A stretch of 64,000 bases of DNA, from the NCBI RefSeq assembly GCF_003751845.1, contig NZ_RJKQ01000002.1:310001-374000 (forward strand), given 5' to 3'. The DNA comes from Enterobacter sp. BIGb0383 (GTDB lineage: Bacteria; Pseudomonadota; Gammaproteobacteria; Enterobacterales; Enterobacteriaceae). The translations under genes were made by a program, and so were the position numbers. Positions 55,944 through 64,000 of this stretch are shown piece by piece (the first letter of the stretch is position 1; each line of letters opens with the position of its first letter). The notes below the pieces were generated by a model. It had not been told where the DNA came from and made no database searches. It saw only the letters and a program-made list of their open reading frames with translations.

Positions 55944-57086
55944 ATGCGTAAACAATGGCTCGGAATCTGTGTCGCGGCGGGACTGCTGGCGGCCTGTACC
56001 AGTGATGATGGCCAGCAGCAGACCGCTGTGGCACCGCAACCTGCGGTATGTAACGGTCCGATAGTCGAAATCAGCGGCGCGGAGCCTCGCTTTGAGCCTC
56101 TGAACGCCACGGCCAACCAGGATTATCAGCGCGACGGTAAAAACTACAAAATCGTGCAGGATGCCTCCCGCTTCAGCCAGGCCGGTTTCGCCGCAATTTA
56201 TGACGCCGAGCCGGGCAGCAACCTGACCGCCTCCGGTGAAATGTTTGACGCCGCAGCGCTGACGGCGGCGCACCCGACGCTGCCGATCCCAAGCTATGCC
56301 CGCATCACCAACCTGGCGAACGGGCGTATGCTCGTGGTACGCATCAACGATCGCGGCCCCTACGGCAATGACCGGGTTATTTCCCTCTCCCGTGCCGCCG
56401 CCGATCGCCTGAACAACTCGAACAATACCAAGGTGCGGATCGACCCGATTATCGTGGCCCAGGATGGCAGCATGTCCGGCCCGGGAACCGTCTGTACCAC
56501 TATCGCCAAACAAACCTACGCGCTGCCAGCGCGTCCGGATTTAGCCGGCGGTATGGGCAGCGTCTCCTCCGCACCGCAGGCGATGCAGCCGCAGGGCGAC
56601 GTTCGCGAGATCAGTAATTCGACGCTGCAAAGCGAAGACAGCGCTGGCGCTCCGGTCAGAAGCAGCGGTTTTCTCGGTGCCCCGACCACGCTGAATACCG
56701 GCGTACTGGAAAGCAGTGAGCCCGCAGCACCGGCTGCCGCTACGCCAGTGGTCGCAACGCAGAACGCGCCGATTACGGCACCGGGTTCCGTTCAGGGTGC
56801 CGTTCCTGCTGCTGCCCCCGCCGCTCAGACAGCAGCACCTGCCGCAGCACCGGCGGCTGCCGGTAGCCTGGTGGTCCAGGTTGGCGCCGTCAGCGATCAA
56901 GGCCGTGCCCAACAGTTCCAGCAGCGCTTAAGCCAGCAGTTCTCTGCGCCGGGACGCGTGGTACAGAACGGTGCGGTCTGGCGTATCCAACTGGGGCCGT
57001 TTAGCAGCAAGGCCGAAGCCAGCGCGCTACAGCAGCGCCTGCAAAGCGAAGCGCAGCTGCAGTCGTTTGTGGCCAGCGCCAACTGA
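55944..57086 (+). CDS. rlpA: Septal ring lytic transglycosylase RlpA
   Basis: A 380-residue lipoprotein (362 in E. coli). The lipobox is LLAA-Cys18; the double-psi beta-barrel domain (about 75-165) has NLANGRMLVVRINDRGPYG; a long Ala/Pro/Thr/Val-rich linker (about 240-300) precedes a SPOR domain in the last 75 residues, which binds denuded glycan at the septum. The extra length relative to E. coli lies in the linker. RlpA of Pseudomonas is a lytic transglycosylase; activity of the enteric protein is less certain. It starts 10 bp after mrdB. Confidence 0.95.
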   Translation: MRKQWLGICVAAGLLAACTSDDGQQQTAVAPQPAVCNGPIVEISGAEPRFEPLNATANQDYQRDGKNYKIVQDASRFSQAGFAAIYDAEPGSNLTASGEMFDAAALTAAHPTLPIPSYARITNLANGRMLVVRINDRGPYGNDRVISLSRAAADRLNNSNNTKVRIDPIIVAQDGSMSGPGTVCTTIAKQTYALPARPDLAGGMGSVSSAPQAMQPQGDVREISNSTLQSEDSAGAPVRSSGFLGAPTTLNTGVLESSEPAAPAAATPVVATQNAPITAPGSVQGAVPAAAPAAQTAAPAAAPAAAGSLVVQVGAVSDQGRAQQFQQRLSQQFSAPGRVVQNGAVWRIQLGPFSSKAEASALQQRLQSEAQLQSFVASAN

Positions 57087-57095
57087 TTTACGTAC

Positions 57096-57156
57096 GCATC
57101 TGAGATTGTCAATTTCTGTAAGTGACGTTAACAAAGTCATGCGCAATCTCAGATGC
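57096..57156. repeat. 13-bp inverted repeat between rlpA and dacA
   Basis: GCATCTGAGATTG at 57096-57108 and its exact complement CAATCTCAGATGC at 57144-57156 are separated by 35 bases. A second perfect repeat, TATAGCA-TT-TGCTATA, lies just downstream at about 57164-57179. Together they fill the promoter region of dacA. No T run follows, so this is not an ordinary terminator. Confidence 0.8.
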
Positions 57157-57225
57157 CCGCCTGTATAGCATTTGCTATAGTAGGGCACTTTTTTTAACTC
57201 CATCACGGATGTCGTTGTTCTGACC

Positions 57226-58434
57226 ATGAAGACCACTTTCTCTGCTCGTTTTGTGCAGCGCCTGGCGCTCACCACGGCTCTCTGTGCCGCAACCAGCGTT
57301 GCGTATGCCGATGACCTGAATATCAAAACCATGATCCCGGGTGCGCCGCAAATCGACGCAGAATCCTGGATCCTGATCGACTACAACTCCGGCAAGGTTC
57401 TGGCAGAGCAGAATGCGGACGCGCGCCGCGATCCCGCCAGCCTGACAAAAATGATGACCAGCTACGTTATCGGTCAGGCCATGAAAGCCGGTAAGTTCAA
57501 AGAGAGCGACCTGGTGACCATCGGCAACGACGCCTGGGCCACCGGCAACCCGGTCTTCAAAGGCTCCTCCCTGATGTTCCTGAAGCCGGGCATGCAGGTG
57601 CCGGTTTCGCAGCTGATCCGCGGTATTAACCTGCAGTCGGGCAACGATGCCTGCGTAGCGATGGCCGATTTCGTTGCCGGTAGCCAGGATGCGTTTGTCA
57701 GCCTGATGAACAGCTACGTTAACGCCCTGGGTCTGCAGAACAGCCACTTCCAGACCGTGCACGGTCTCGATGCCGAAGGTCAGTACAGCTCCGCACGCGA
57801 TATGGCGTTGATTGGTCAGTCTCTGATCCGCGACGTTCCGGCTGAATACACCATCTACAAAGAGAAAGAGTTCACCTTTAACGGTATCCGTCAGACAAAC
57901 CGCAACGGTCTGCTGTGGGACAATAGCCTGAACGTTGACGGTATCAAAACCGGCCATACGGACAAAGCGGGCTATAACCTTGTCGCCTCGGCGACCGAAG
58001 GCCAGATGCGCCTGATCTCTGCGGTAATGGGCGGACGTACCTTTAAGGGCCGTGAAACCGAAAGTAAAAAGCTGCTGACCTGGGGCTTCCGTTTCTTTGA
58101 AACCGTTAACCCGCTGAAAGTGGGCAAAGAGTTCGCGTCTGAACCCGCCTGGTTCGGCGACAGCGACCGTGCGTCTCTGGGCGTGGATAAAGACGTCTAT
58201 CTGACTATCCCACGCGGCCGCATGAAAGATCTGAAAGCCAGCTATGTGCTGAACAGCAGCGAGCTGCACGCACCGCTGCAGAAAAACCAGGTCGTGGGTA
58301 CCATTAACTTCCAGCTGGACGGTAAAACTATCGAACAGCGCCCGCTGGTGGTGCTGCAGCAGATCGAAGAAGGCAATTTCTTCGGTAAAATCATCGACTA
58401 TATCAAGCTGACCTTCCACCACTGGTTCGGTTAA
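57226..58434 (+). CDS. dacA: D-alanyl-D-alanine carboxypeptidase DacA (PBP5)
   Basis: A 402-residue penicillin-binding protein (403 in E. coli). A signal peptide of about 28 residues ends SVAYA; catalytic motifs are SLTK (about 73-76), SGN (about 139) and KTG in [12 protein letters not shown] (about 242). The C-terminal amphipathic helix [14 protein letters not shown] anchors it to the periplasmic face of the inner membrane. It trims the terminal D-Ala of stem peptides. A strong terminator follows. Confidence 0.98.
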   Translation: MKTTFSARFVQRLALTTALCAATSVAYADDLNIKTMIPGAPQIDAESWILIDYNSGKVLAEQNADARRDPASLTKMMTSYVIGQAMKAGKFKESDLVTIGNDAWATGNPVFKGSSLMFLKPGMQVPVSQLIRGINLQSGNDACVAMADFVAGSQDAFVSLMNSYVNALGLQNSHFQTVHGLDAEGQYSSARDMALIGQSLIRDVPAEYTIYKEKEFTFNGIRQTNRNGLLWDNSLNVDGIKTGHTDKAGYNLVASATEGQMRLISAVMGGRTFKGRETESKKLLTWGFRFFETVNPLKVGKEFASEPAWFGDSDRASLGVDKDVYLTIPRGRMKDLKASYVLNSSELHAPLQKNQVVGTINFQLDGKTIEQRPLVVLQQIEEGNFFGKIIDYIKLTFHHWFG

Positions 58435-58487
58435 TAAATCGCCACTTGAAATAGCGATTTTCATCCCCATATACTTAGCATGACCCA

Positions 58488-58522
58488 GACTCCTGCCTTT
58501 TATGGCAGGAGTCGTTCTTTTT
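58488..58522 (+). terminator. Rho-independent terminator of dacA
   Basis: A perfect 10-bp stem GACTCCTGCC/GGCAGGAGTC with a 6-base loop followed by GTTCTTTTT, 16 bases before the ybeD ATG. Confidence 0.9.
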
Positions 58523-58537
58523 AACGCCGGAGCTGAC

Positions 58538-58801
58538 ATGAAAACCAAACTTAACGAACTGCTTGAATTCCCGACTTCCTTTACCTACAAGGTAATGGGC
58601 CAGGCGGTGCCCGAGCTGGTTGACCAGGTGGTGGAAGTGGTACAGCGCCACGCGCCGGGTGACTACTCACCGCAGGTGAAACCGAGCAGCAAAGGCAACT
58701 ACCATTCGGTGTCTATCACTATTACCGCCACGCATATCGAGCAGGTAGAGACTCTGTACGAAGAGCTGGGCAATATTGAAAGCGTCCGTATGGTGCTGTA
58801 A
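58538..58801 (+). CDS. ybeD: DUF493 family protein YbeD
   Basis: An 87-residue protein, the same length as in E. coli, with the small alpha/beta fold of an ACT-like regulatory domain ([19 protein letters not shown], and [20 protein letters not shown]). The function is not established; it sits before lipB as in other enterics. I used the ATG at 58538; the 12 codons upstream lie within the dacA terminator. Confidence 0.94.
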   Translation: MKTKLNELLEFPTSFTYKVMGQAVPELVDQVVEVVQRHAPGDYSPQVKPSSKGNYHSVSITITATHIEQVETLYEELGNIESVRMVL

Positions 58802-58809
58802 GCCTTATC

Positions 58810-58832
58810 GTTACCCGGCCACGCCGGGTAAC
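58810..58832 (+). terminator. Hairpin between ybeD and lipB
   Basis: A perfect 10-bp stem GTTACCCGGC/GCCGGGTAAC with a CAC loop, 9 bases after the ybeD stop. It lacks a T run, so it may be an mRNA 3'-end structure rather than a terminator. Confidence 0.55.
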
Positions 58833-58893
58833 CCCTTCCCCGCTGTGATATACTCCCCGACACTCTTTTTATTTCCTCCCCGGAGATACCGTT

Positions 58894-59535
58894 TTGTTTC
58901 AGGATAAAATTCTGGTTCGCCACCTCGGTCAGCAGCCCTACGCACCGATATCCCAGGCGATGCATGAGTTTACCGACACCCGCGATGAAAACACGTTCGA
59001 TGAGATATGGCTGGTAGAGCATCCCCCGGTTTTCACCCAGGGGCAGGCCGGTAAAGCGGAACATATTCTCGCCACCGGTGATATTCCGGTGATCCAGAGC
59101 GATCGCGGCGGCCAGGTGACCTACCACGGCCCGGGCCAGCAGGTCATGTACGTGTTACTGAATCTTAAGCGTCGTAAGCTTGGCGTGCGCGAGCTGGTGA
59201 CCCTGCTGGAGCAGACCGTGGTTGATACGCTGGCTGAGCTGGGTATTGAAGCCTTCCCGCGTGCCGATGCGCCCGGCGTCTATGTGGGTGAGAAGAAGAT
59301 TTGCTCTCTCGGCCTGCGTATCCGTAAAGGCTGCTCTTTCCACGGCCTGGCACTCAATATTGCGATGGACCTTTCCCCTTTCCAGCGGATTAATCCCTGC
59401 GGCTATGCGGGTATGGAAATGGCGCAGGTCAAGGACTGGGTGGCCGATGCCACGCCGGCCAGTATCGAGCCCATACTGGTTCGTCACTTTCTGACAGGGT
59501 TAAATAATCCGCCCCACGAATATATTTCTGGATGA
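58894..59535 (+). CDS. lipB: Octanoyl-[acyl-carrier-protein]:protein N-octanoyltransferase LipB
   Basis: A 213-residue enzyme, the same length as in E. coli. Motifs [12 protein letters not shown] near residue 70, [12 protein letters not shown] with the catalytic Lys135 and [10 protein letters not shown] with Cys169 are intact. It moves octanoate from acyl-ACP to E2 and GcvH, where LipA inserts sulfur. It starts at a TTG after GGAGATACCG; there is no nearby ATG. The E. coli protein begins MYQDKILVR at the same place. Confidence 0.95.
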   Translation: MFQDKILVRHLGQQPYAPISQAMHEFTDTRDENTFDEIWLVEHPPVFTQGQAGKAEHILATGDIPVIQSDRGGQVTYHGPGQQVMYVLLNLKRRKLGVRELVTLLEQTVVDTLAELGIEAFPRADAPGVYVGEKKICSLGLRIRKGCSFHGLALNIAMDLSPFQRINPCGYAGMEMAQVKDWVADATPASIEPILVRHFLTGLNNPPHEYISG

Positions 59536-59546
59536 TATATCCTGTA

Positions 59547-59574
59547 TGGCGGTCATTTATTATGCAGACCGCCA
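59547..59574 (+). terminator. Hairpin downstream of lipB
   Basis: TGGCGGTC/GACCGCCA 8-bp stem with a 12-base AT loop, 11 bases after the lipB stop; only a weak pyrimidine run follows. The rest of the gap to ybeF (59575-59832) is AT-rich and shows no gene. Confidence 0.55.
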
Positions 59575-59832
59575 CTGTTTCACCCTTCCCTCTTTACAAC
59601 CCTGGAAAGATTCTCTATTTTTTCATGGCGGCTTGATTTAATTAATAATAGACACCTGCTCAATACCCTTGAGCGGCAAGGCTGTTGCCGCGCCTGATAA
59701 ATACCGCTCCGTAAAGCGAGATGCTGATTTATAAGGCAAAAACATTCACCAAAATAATGCGTCAACAACAATAATAACGAGTAATGACGTTTCTACTATT
59801 ATTTATAATGTGTATGAATTCGGAGAGTCAGC

Positions 59833-60786
59833 GTGGATTATAATGACCTGCCAGAAAGACGGATTAGCCAGCGTCTCGATGATGACACGCCGCAAATATT
59901 TCGCACGCTACGTAATATCGATCTTAATTTGCTGACGATCTTCGAAGCCGTATATGTCCATAAGGGTATCGTTAACGCCGCCAAAATCCTCAACCTGACG
60001 CCGTCGGCAATAAGCCAGTCGATTCAGAAACTGCGCACTATTTTTCCCGACCCGCTGTTTATCCGCAAAGGCCAGGGCGTCACGCCGACCGCCTACGCCA
60101 CGCATCTGCACGACTATATTAGCCAGGGCCTGGAATCGATTCTTGGCGCGCTGGATCTTAGCGGCAGCTATGACAAGCAGCGCACCATTACCATAGGGAC
60201 GCCGCCTTCGCTGGGGGCAATGCTGATGCCGCCCATTTATAAAGCGGTAAAAGAGAGCTATCCCCACCTGCTGCTGCGCAATACGCCGGTGACGGATGCG
60301 GCCACCCAGCTCAGTCAGTTCCAGACGGACCTGATTATCGACAGTCACGTGCACAGCGTGCGCTCGCTGGCCCATCATATCCTCTATAGCGACCCGCTGG
60401 TGCTGGTCTGTCGGAAAGGCCATCCGGCGCTACAGGCGCCACTCACGCTGCCGGATCTGGAGCAGTTTCAGCACACGCTGCTGATGCTGGAAGGTCAGGG
60501 GCACAGCGACCTGCGTAAGCGTATTCACGATATGTTCCCTGAACGGCAGGTCAGCTTCAGCAGTTACAATATGTTTACGATTGCAGCACTGATTGCCGGT
60601 AGCGATTTACTCGGCCTGATGCCGAAGCGTTTCTTCGATCTGTTCAGCCAGTGCTGGCCCCTGCAGACAATCGATTTTTCGCCAGTCAACGAGGAATGCA
60701 TTGAATTTTCACTACATTATAACAAGCTCAGCCTGCGCGATCCGGTGATTGAAGGCGTCGTCGAGGTGATTCGTCAGGCGCTGTAA
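59833..60786 (+). CDS. ybeF: LysR-family transcriptional regulator YbeF
   Basis: A 317-residue LysR-type regulator, the same length as E. coli YbeF. The N-terminal winged HTH (about 28-90) includes TIFEAVYVHKGIVNAAKILN and LTPSAISQSIQKLR; a periplasmic-binding-protein-like effector domain follows. The effector and targets are not established, although it sits between lipB and lipA in all related genomes. It starts at a GTG preceded by GGAGAG. The first 25 residues vary between species. Confidence 0.93.
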   Translation: MDYNDLPERRISQRLDDDTPQIFRTLRNIDLNLLTIFEAVYVHKGIVNAAKILNLTPSAISQSIQKLRTIFPDPLFIRKGQGVTPTAYATHLHDYISQGLESILGALDLSGSYDKQRTITIGTPPSLGAMLMPPIYKAVKESYPHLLLRNTPVTDAATQLSQFQTDLIIDSHVHSVRSLAHHILYSDPLVLVCRKGHPALQAPLTLPDLEQFQHTLLMLEGQGHSDLRKRIHDMFPERQVSFSSYNMFTIAALIAGSDLLGLMPKRFFDLFSQCWPLQTIDFSPVNEECIEFSLHYNKLSLRDPVIEGVVEVIRQAL

Positions 60787-60985
60787 GATGTCCCTTTCCT
60801 GCCTCGTCCCGCCTGGGCAAACGCATAAACCAACAACTATTTTACATTTTGCCGGGTTCTCAGGCTGCTTTATCACCCCCATCAATGGTATACTGCCGGT
60901 CGTTAATTCAAAAATAGTTGATAAATACAACATTACCTTGAATTGAAACGCTTTCCCTCGTTATTGGCAACTGGAACACGCACGT

Positions 60986-61951
60986 ATGAGTAAACCCATT
61001 GTGATGGAACGCGGTGTTAAATACCGCGACGCCGATAAAATGGCCCTTATCCCGGTTAAAAACGTGGCAACAGAGCGCGAAGAGCTGTTAAGAAAACCGG
61101 AATGGATGAAGATTAAACTTCCGGCAGACTCTTCCCGTATCCAGGGTATCAAGGCCGCGATGCGCAAGAATGGCTTACATTCTGTGTGCGAAGAAGCCTC
61201 CTGCCCTAACCTGGCTGAGTGTTTCAACCACGGTACTGCCACCTTTATGATCCTGGGTGCCATCTGTACCCGTCGCTGTCCGTTCTGCGACGTGGCCCAC
61301 GGCCGCCCGGTCGCACCGGATGCAAACGAGCCGCTGAAGCTGGCTCAGACCATCGCCGATATGGCGCTGCGCTATGTGGTCATTACCTCCGTTGACCGCG
61401 ATGACCTGCGCGACGGCGGTGCCCAGCACTTCGCCGACTGTATCACCGCCATCCGTGAAAAAAGCCCGACCATTAAAATCGAGACGCTGGTCCCGGACTT
61501 CCGTGGCCGTATGGATCGTGCCCTGGAGATCATCACCGCCACGCCGCCGGATGTGTTTAACCACAACCTGGAAAACGTGCCGCGTGTCTATCGCCAGGTG
61601 CGTCCGGGCGCCGACTACAACTGGTCCCTGAAGCTGCTGGAGCGCTTTAAAGAAGCGCACCCGGATATCCCGACCAAGTCTGGTCTGATGGTTGGCCTGG
61701 GTGAAACCAACGCGGAAATCATCGAAGTGATGCGCGACCTGCGTCGCCACGGCGTCACCATGCTGACGCTGGGCCAGTATCTGCAGCCAAGCCGTCACCA
61801 TCTGCCGGTACAGCGCTATGTCAGCCCGCTTGAGTTCGATGAAATGAAAGAAGAAGCGCTGGCGATGGGCTTCACCCACGCAGCCTGCGGCCCGTTTGTT
61901 CGCTCTTCTTATCACGCCGACCTGCAGGCGAAAGGGATGGAAGTGAAGTAA
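60986..61951 (+). CDS. lipA: Lipoyl synthase LipA
   Basis: A 321-residue radical SAM enzyme, the same length as in E. coli. The auxiliary cluster motif [12 protein letters not shown] lies near residue 68 and the radical SAM motif CTRRCPFC near residue 94; the auxiliary cluster's serine ligand is in FVRSSYHA near the C-terminus. It inserts two sulfurs into the octanoyl chain placed by LipB, with electrons from FldA. 199 bp separate it from ybeF, so it likely has its own promoter; TATACT near 60892 is a possible -10. Confidence 0.98.
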   Translation: MSKPIVMERGVKYRDADKMALIPVKNVATEREELLRKPEWMKIKLPADSSRIQGIKAAMRKNGLHSVCEEASCPNLAECFNHGTATFMILGAICTRRCPFCDVAHGRPVAPDANEPLKLAQTIADMALRYVVITSVDRDDLRDGGAQHFADCITAIREKSPTIKIETLVPDFRGRMDRALEIITATPPDVFNHNLENVPRVYRQVRPGADYNWSLKLLERFKEAHPDIPTKSGLMVGLGETNAEIIEVMRDLRRHGVTMLTLGQYLQPSRHHLPVQRYVSPLEFDEMKEEALAMGFTHAACGPFVRSSYHADLQAKGMEVK

Positions 61952-61984
61952 CGCAGCGCTGACGCAACTGCTTACACATCCCAT

Positions 61985-62014
61985 AAAAAAACCGGCCCTC
62001 ATGGCCGGTTTTTT
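61985..62014. terminator. Bidirectional terminator between lipA and tatE
   Basis: AACCGGCC/GGCCGGTT stem with a CTCAT loop, flanked by A7 and T6. It serves both convergent genes. Confidence 0.9.
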
Positions 62015-62034
62015 ATTCGCTGACTGCGCAGTAT

Positions 62035-62238
62035 TTACTCTTTGTGAGCGAGCTTTTCCGCCGTCACTTCGTCTTCGGCGTTTTTCTTCGCCGTAGCATC
62101 GTCATCGTTCATCGCTTTTTTAAAGCCTTTAATCGCCGCGCCGAGGTCACCACCCAGCGTGCGTAACTTTTTGGTACCAAACAGCAACACCACAAGCGCG
62201 GCAATCACCAGCAGTTTGGTAATACTAATCTCACCCAT
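62035..62238 (-). CDS. tatE: Sec-independent protein translocase subunit TatE
   Basis: A 67-residue TatA-family protein, the same length as in E. coli TatE. One membrane helix (about 6-22, [16 protein letters not shown]) is followed by the [22 protein letters not shown] amphipathic helix in two parts and a charged tail. It supports twin-arginine export as a minor TatA paralogue. It lies 127 bp after ybeM. Confidence 0.96.
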   Translation of the reverse strand: MGEISITKLLVIAALVVLLFGTKKLRTLGGDLGAAIKGFKKAMNDDDATAKKNAEDEVTAEKLAHKE

Positions 62239-62365
62239 AAATACCTTCTATTCTGAAACAGGCTGCATTACGCGCCATAAAGTCCGCAGGTTATTAACGG
62301 ATATTTGACGCGCGCACACAATAGCAATCTGTAACAAGATGAATCAAGCCCTGCCGAAAAAATCG

Positions 62366-63154
62366 TCAAAGGAGTTGCGGTGGCGCAAAGCGCCGGTTTT
62401 GTAATACAGGAAGCTGCGCCCGCACTTCCTGCACAAAGTCCGCCGTCACCTCGGCAAAAATCAGCCCGGGATCGCCCCCGGCCCCGGCAAGAGTGACGCC
62501 GAAGGGATCGACAATCCGGCTCTGACCGATATTACGGCTACCGCATTCGCCTGCGGCGACAACATAGCAGGTTGTGTCCAGCGCCCTCGCCGCCAGCAGC
62601 GTGGCCCAGTGATGCTCTTTAAGCGGTCCGCGTACCCAGGCCGCTGGCAGGACCAGCAGATCTGCGCCCCGTAACGCCAGGCTCAGCGCCAGCTCGGGAA
62701 AACGCAGATCGTAGCAGGTCATTAGCCCGACCCGCATTCCGTCCACCTCAATCAGCGGCGGTAAGCTCTCTCCGGCATCGACAAGGCGTGACTCCTGAAT
62801 GCGGAACGCATCGTAGAGATGGAGCTTGCCATAGTGGGCAATCACTTCCCCGCCGCGCAGCACCACCAGGGTGTTGATCGCTCTTCCGGGCGTGGAGGGA
62901 ACGTGGATCGTCAGCACGGTTGTCAGCGTATTGGTTCGGCTTTCCGCCAGCAGCAGACGGAGAAACGCCCCCTCCAGCGTCTGGGCGGATTTTACCGACA
63001 GATCGGCATCACCATCCTCCCTCGCCAGCAGCGCCTCAGGCAGCACCAGCAGTGAAGCGCCCTGACGATGAGCCCGGGCCATCATCTCAACGCACTGCTG
63101 CGCGTTTGTCTCCGGCCGGGGCGTAACGACAAATTGCCCTGCAGCTACCCGCAT
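62366..63154 (-). CDS. ybeM: Deaminated glutathione amidase YbeM (nitrilase family)
   Basis: A 262-residue nitrilase-family enzyme, complete here, whereas E. coli K-12 carries a broken copy. The catalytic triad is visible as Glu in VLPEALLAR near residue 41, Lys in [11 protein letters not shown] near residue 110 and Cys in [12 protein letters not shown] near residue 146. It hydrolyses deaminated glutathione, a by-product of transaminases. The ATG at 63154 gives MRVAAGQF; 20 in-frame codons upstream are leader. Divergent from crcB by 89 bp. Confidence 0.94.
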   Translation of the reverse strand: MRVAAGQFVVTPRPETNAQQCVEMMARAHRQGASLLVLPEALLAREDGDADLSVKSAQTLEGAFLRLLLAESRTNTLTTVLTIHVPSTPGRAINTLVVLRGGEVIAHYGKLHLYDAFRIQESRLVDAGESLPPLIEVDGMRVGLMTCYDLRFPELALSLALRGADLLVLPAAWVRGPLKEHHWATLLAARALDTTCYVVAAGECGSRNIGQSRIVDPFGVTLAGAGGDPGLIFAEVTADFVQEVRAQLPVLQNRRFAPPQLL

Positions 63155-63243
63155 TATTATCTCCTTACCTGATGAGCGTAGCCAGAACCCATGTTCCGGC
63201 AGTAGACTTAACAAACTTATTAATCAAATAGCAGGAATCTCGC

Positions 63244-63627
63244 GTGTTACAAATCCTTTTCGCAGTATTTATTGGCGGCGGTACGGGTAGCGTACTGCGC
63301 TGGGTGCTGGGCATGAAGCTCAACCCGCTGCATCACGCTATTCCTCTGGGCACGCTAACGGCCAACCTGGTCGGCGCCTTTATTATTGGTCTGGGACTGG
63401 CCTGGTTTAACCGGATGACGCATATCGACCCGATGTGGAAGCTACTGCTGACCACCGGCTTCTGTGGCGGCCTGACGACCTTCTCGACTTTTTCGGCTGA
63501 GGTGGTGTTTCTGCTGCAGGACGGGCGTCCGGGCTGGGCGTTGATGAATATTGCGGTGAATATGTTAGGCTCGTTTGCCCTTACCGCGCTGGCGTTCTGG
63601 ATTGTTTCCGTCACGGCTGCCCACTAA
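63244..63627 (+). CDS. crcB: Fluoride efflux channel CrcB (Fluc)
   Basis: A 127-residue four-helix protein, the same length as in E. coli. The dual-topology dimer exports fluoride; conserved segments are [10 protein letters not shown] near residue 10, [11 protein letters not shown] near residue 38 (pore Asn), and [16 protein letters not shown] near residue 75 with the phenylalanine box. It starts at a GTG. I see no fluoride riboswitch in the 89-bp upstream gap. Confidence 0.96.
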   Translation: MLQILFAVFIGGGTGSVLRWVLGMKLNPLHHAIPLGTLTANLVGAFIIGLGLAWFNRMTHIDPMWKLLLTTGFCGGLTTFSTFSAEVVFLLQDGRPGWALMNIAVNMLGSFALTALAFWIVSVTAAH

Positions 63628-63636
63628 ACGCAGGAC

Positions 63637-63667
63637 AAAAAAAACCCGCTCAATGGCGGGTTTTTGT
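63637..63667. terminator. Bidirectional terminator between crcB and cspE
   Basis: AACCCGC/GCGGGTT stem with a short loop flanked by A8 and T5, between the convergent crcB and cspE. Confidence 0.9.
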
Positions 63668-63686
63668 ATTCTTACTGTCGTTTCGC

Positions 63687-63896
63687 TTAGATAGCGTTAA
63701 CGTTTGCAGCAGAAGGGCCTTTGGCACCGTTAGTGATTTCGAACTCTACACGCTGACCTTCAGCCAGAGTTTTGAAACCGTTGGACTGGATTGCAGAGAA
63801 ATGTACGAATACATCTTTGCTGCCATCTTCAGGAGTAATGAAACCGAATCCTTTGGACTCATTAAACCACTTAACGTTACCTTTAATCTTAGACAT
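63687..63896 (-). CDS. cspE: Cold-shock-type RNA chaperone CspE
   Basis: A 69-residue cold shock domain protein matching E. coli CspE. RNP1 is KGFGFI near residue 15 and RNP2 is VFVHF near residue 29. It binds single-stranded RNA and DNA, melts hairpins and acts as an antiterminator. The ATG at 63896 ([11 protein letters not shown]) is preceded by AAAGGTAA; ten in-frame codons upstream are leader. The leader and promoter run to the right edge; a small palindrome CACCA-ATTG-TGGTG lies at 63950-63963. Confidence 0.97.
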   Translation of the reverse strand: MSKIKGNVKWFNESKGFGFITPEDGSKDVFVHFSAIQSNGFKTLAEGQRVEFEITNGAKGPSAANVNAI

Positions 63897-64000
63897 CAAT
63901 ATTACCTTTACATGAAAAATGGACACAAATGCTGTGTCGGGTATCAGTACACCAATTGTGGTGACGTTTGTCCAGTCTAACTTTGCTAAAAAGTGATAAA

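Noticed and set aside
57175-58548. Open frame of 457 codons on the minus strand opposite dacA
   Set aside because: It exactly covers dacA and its terminator; the protein has no recognisable domain. High-GC coding strands often leave the opposite strand open.
63155-63243. Fluoride riboswitch before crcB
   Set aside because: The 89-bp gap is too short and I could not find the conserved pseudoknot-forming segments; enteric crcB genes usually lack it.
1-64000. CRISPR arrays, insertion sequences, prophage or toxin-antitoxin loci
   Set aside because: No regularly spaced repeats, transposase, integrase or phage structural motifs were seen on either strand; almost every stretch is assigned to core enterobacterial genes.

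Overview
This window is chromosomal DNA of a gammaproteobacterium of the family Enterobacteriaceae. Most of the proteins I recognise align in memory with Escherichia coli/Salmonella proteins nearly end to end, and the gene order is that of the E. coli 15-16 min region (phr/kdp to cspE), inverted relative to the usual E. coli map. It is not E. coli K-12. It has cobD beside cobC, as Salmonella does, an intact ybeM, and a DUF969/DUF979 pair behind the 5-oxoprolinase genes. It lacks dtpD, ybgA, the rhsC island, speF-potE, chiQ, one glutamine tRNA and the rihA-hscC-djlB block at the places where E. coli carries them. An Enterobacter/Lelliottia/Leclercia/Klebsiella-like genus is my inference; I cannot fix the species.

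Layout. 1-6203 (minus strand): an apparent operon phr-ybgI-pxpB-pxpC-pxpA-DUF969-DUF979, combining a photolyase with 5-oxoproline uptake and hydrolysis; DUF979 runs off the left edge. 6377-14682: ybfA and the divergent kdpFABC-kdpDE high-affinity potassium system behind a recognisable KdpE box. 14717-20200: an EamA-family protein, pgm and seqA (minus strand), then ybfF, ybfE, fldA and uof-fur. 20311-30401: amino-sugar use: chiP (chitoporin, with ChiX and NagC sites), glnS, nagE and the divergent nagBACD, with NagC and CRP sites between them. 30658-33916: asnB, six tRNA genes behind a stable-RNA promoter, and an unrecognised membrane protein.

33946-40929: ubiF, then miaB-ybeZ-ybeY-ybeX-lnt (tRNA, rRNA and lipoprotein maturation). 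40930-44488: gltIJKL glutamate/aspartate ABC transporter with a sigma-54-type promoter, a GcvB-type CA-rich leader and the intergenic small RNA SroC. 44527-50083: ybeL, then leuS-lptE-holA-nadD. 50072-51847: divergent cobD and cobC (cobalamin lower-loop assembly). 51883-58434: rsfS-rlmH-mrdA-mrdB-rlpA-dacA, the cell-shape cluster. 58538-63896: ybeD, lipB, ybeF, lipA (lipoate synthesis), tatE, ybeM, crcB and cspE.

Nearly all of it is core genome. I saw no insertion sequence, prophage, integrase or CRISPR array and no clear new multi-gene system. What deserves a second look is mostly regulatory or comparative: the unusual IIC half of NagE, a decayed LexA box before ybfE, an upstream hairpin/terminator between fldA and fur, a 13-bp inverted repeat before dacA, the sigma-54 promoter with downstream NtrC-like palindromes before gltI, the leuS leader hairpin, and the 197-residue membrane protein after the tRNA cluster.
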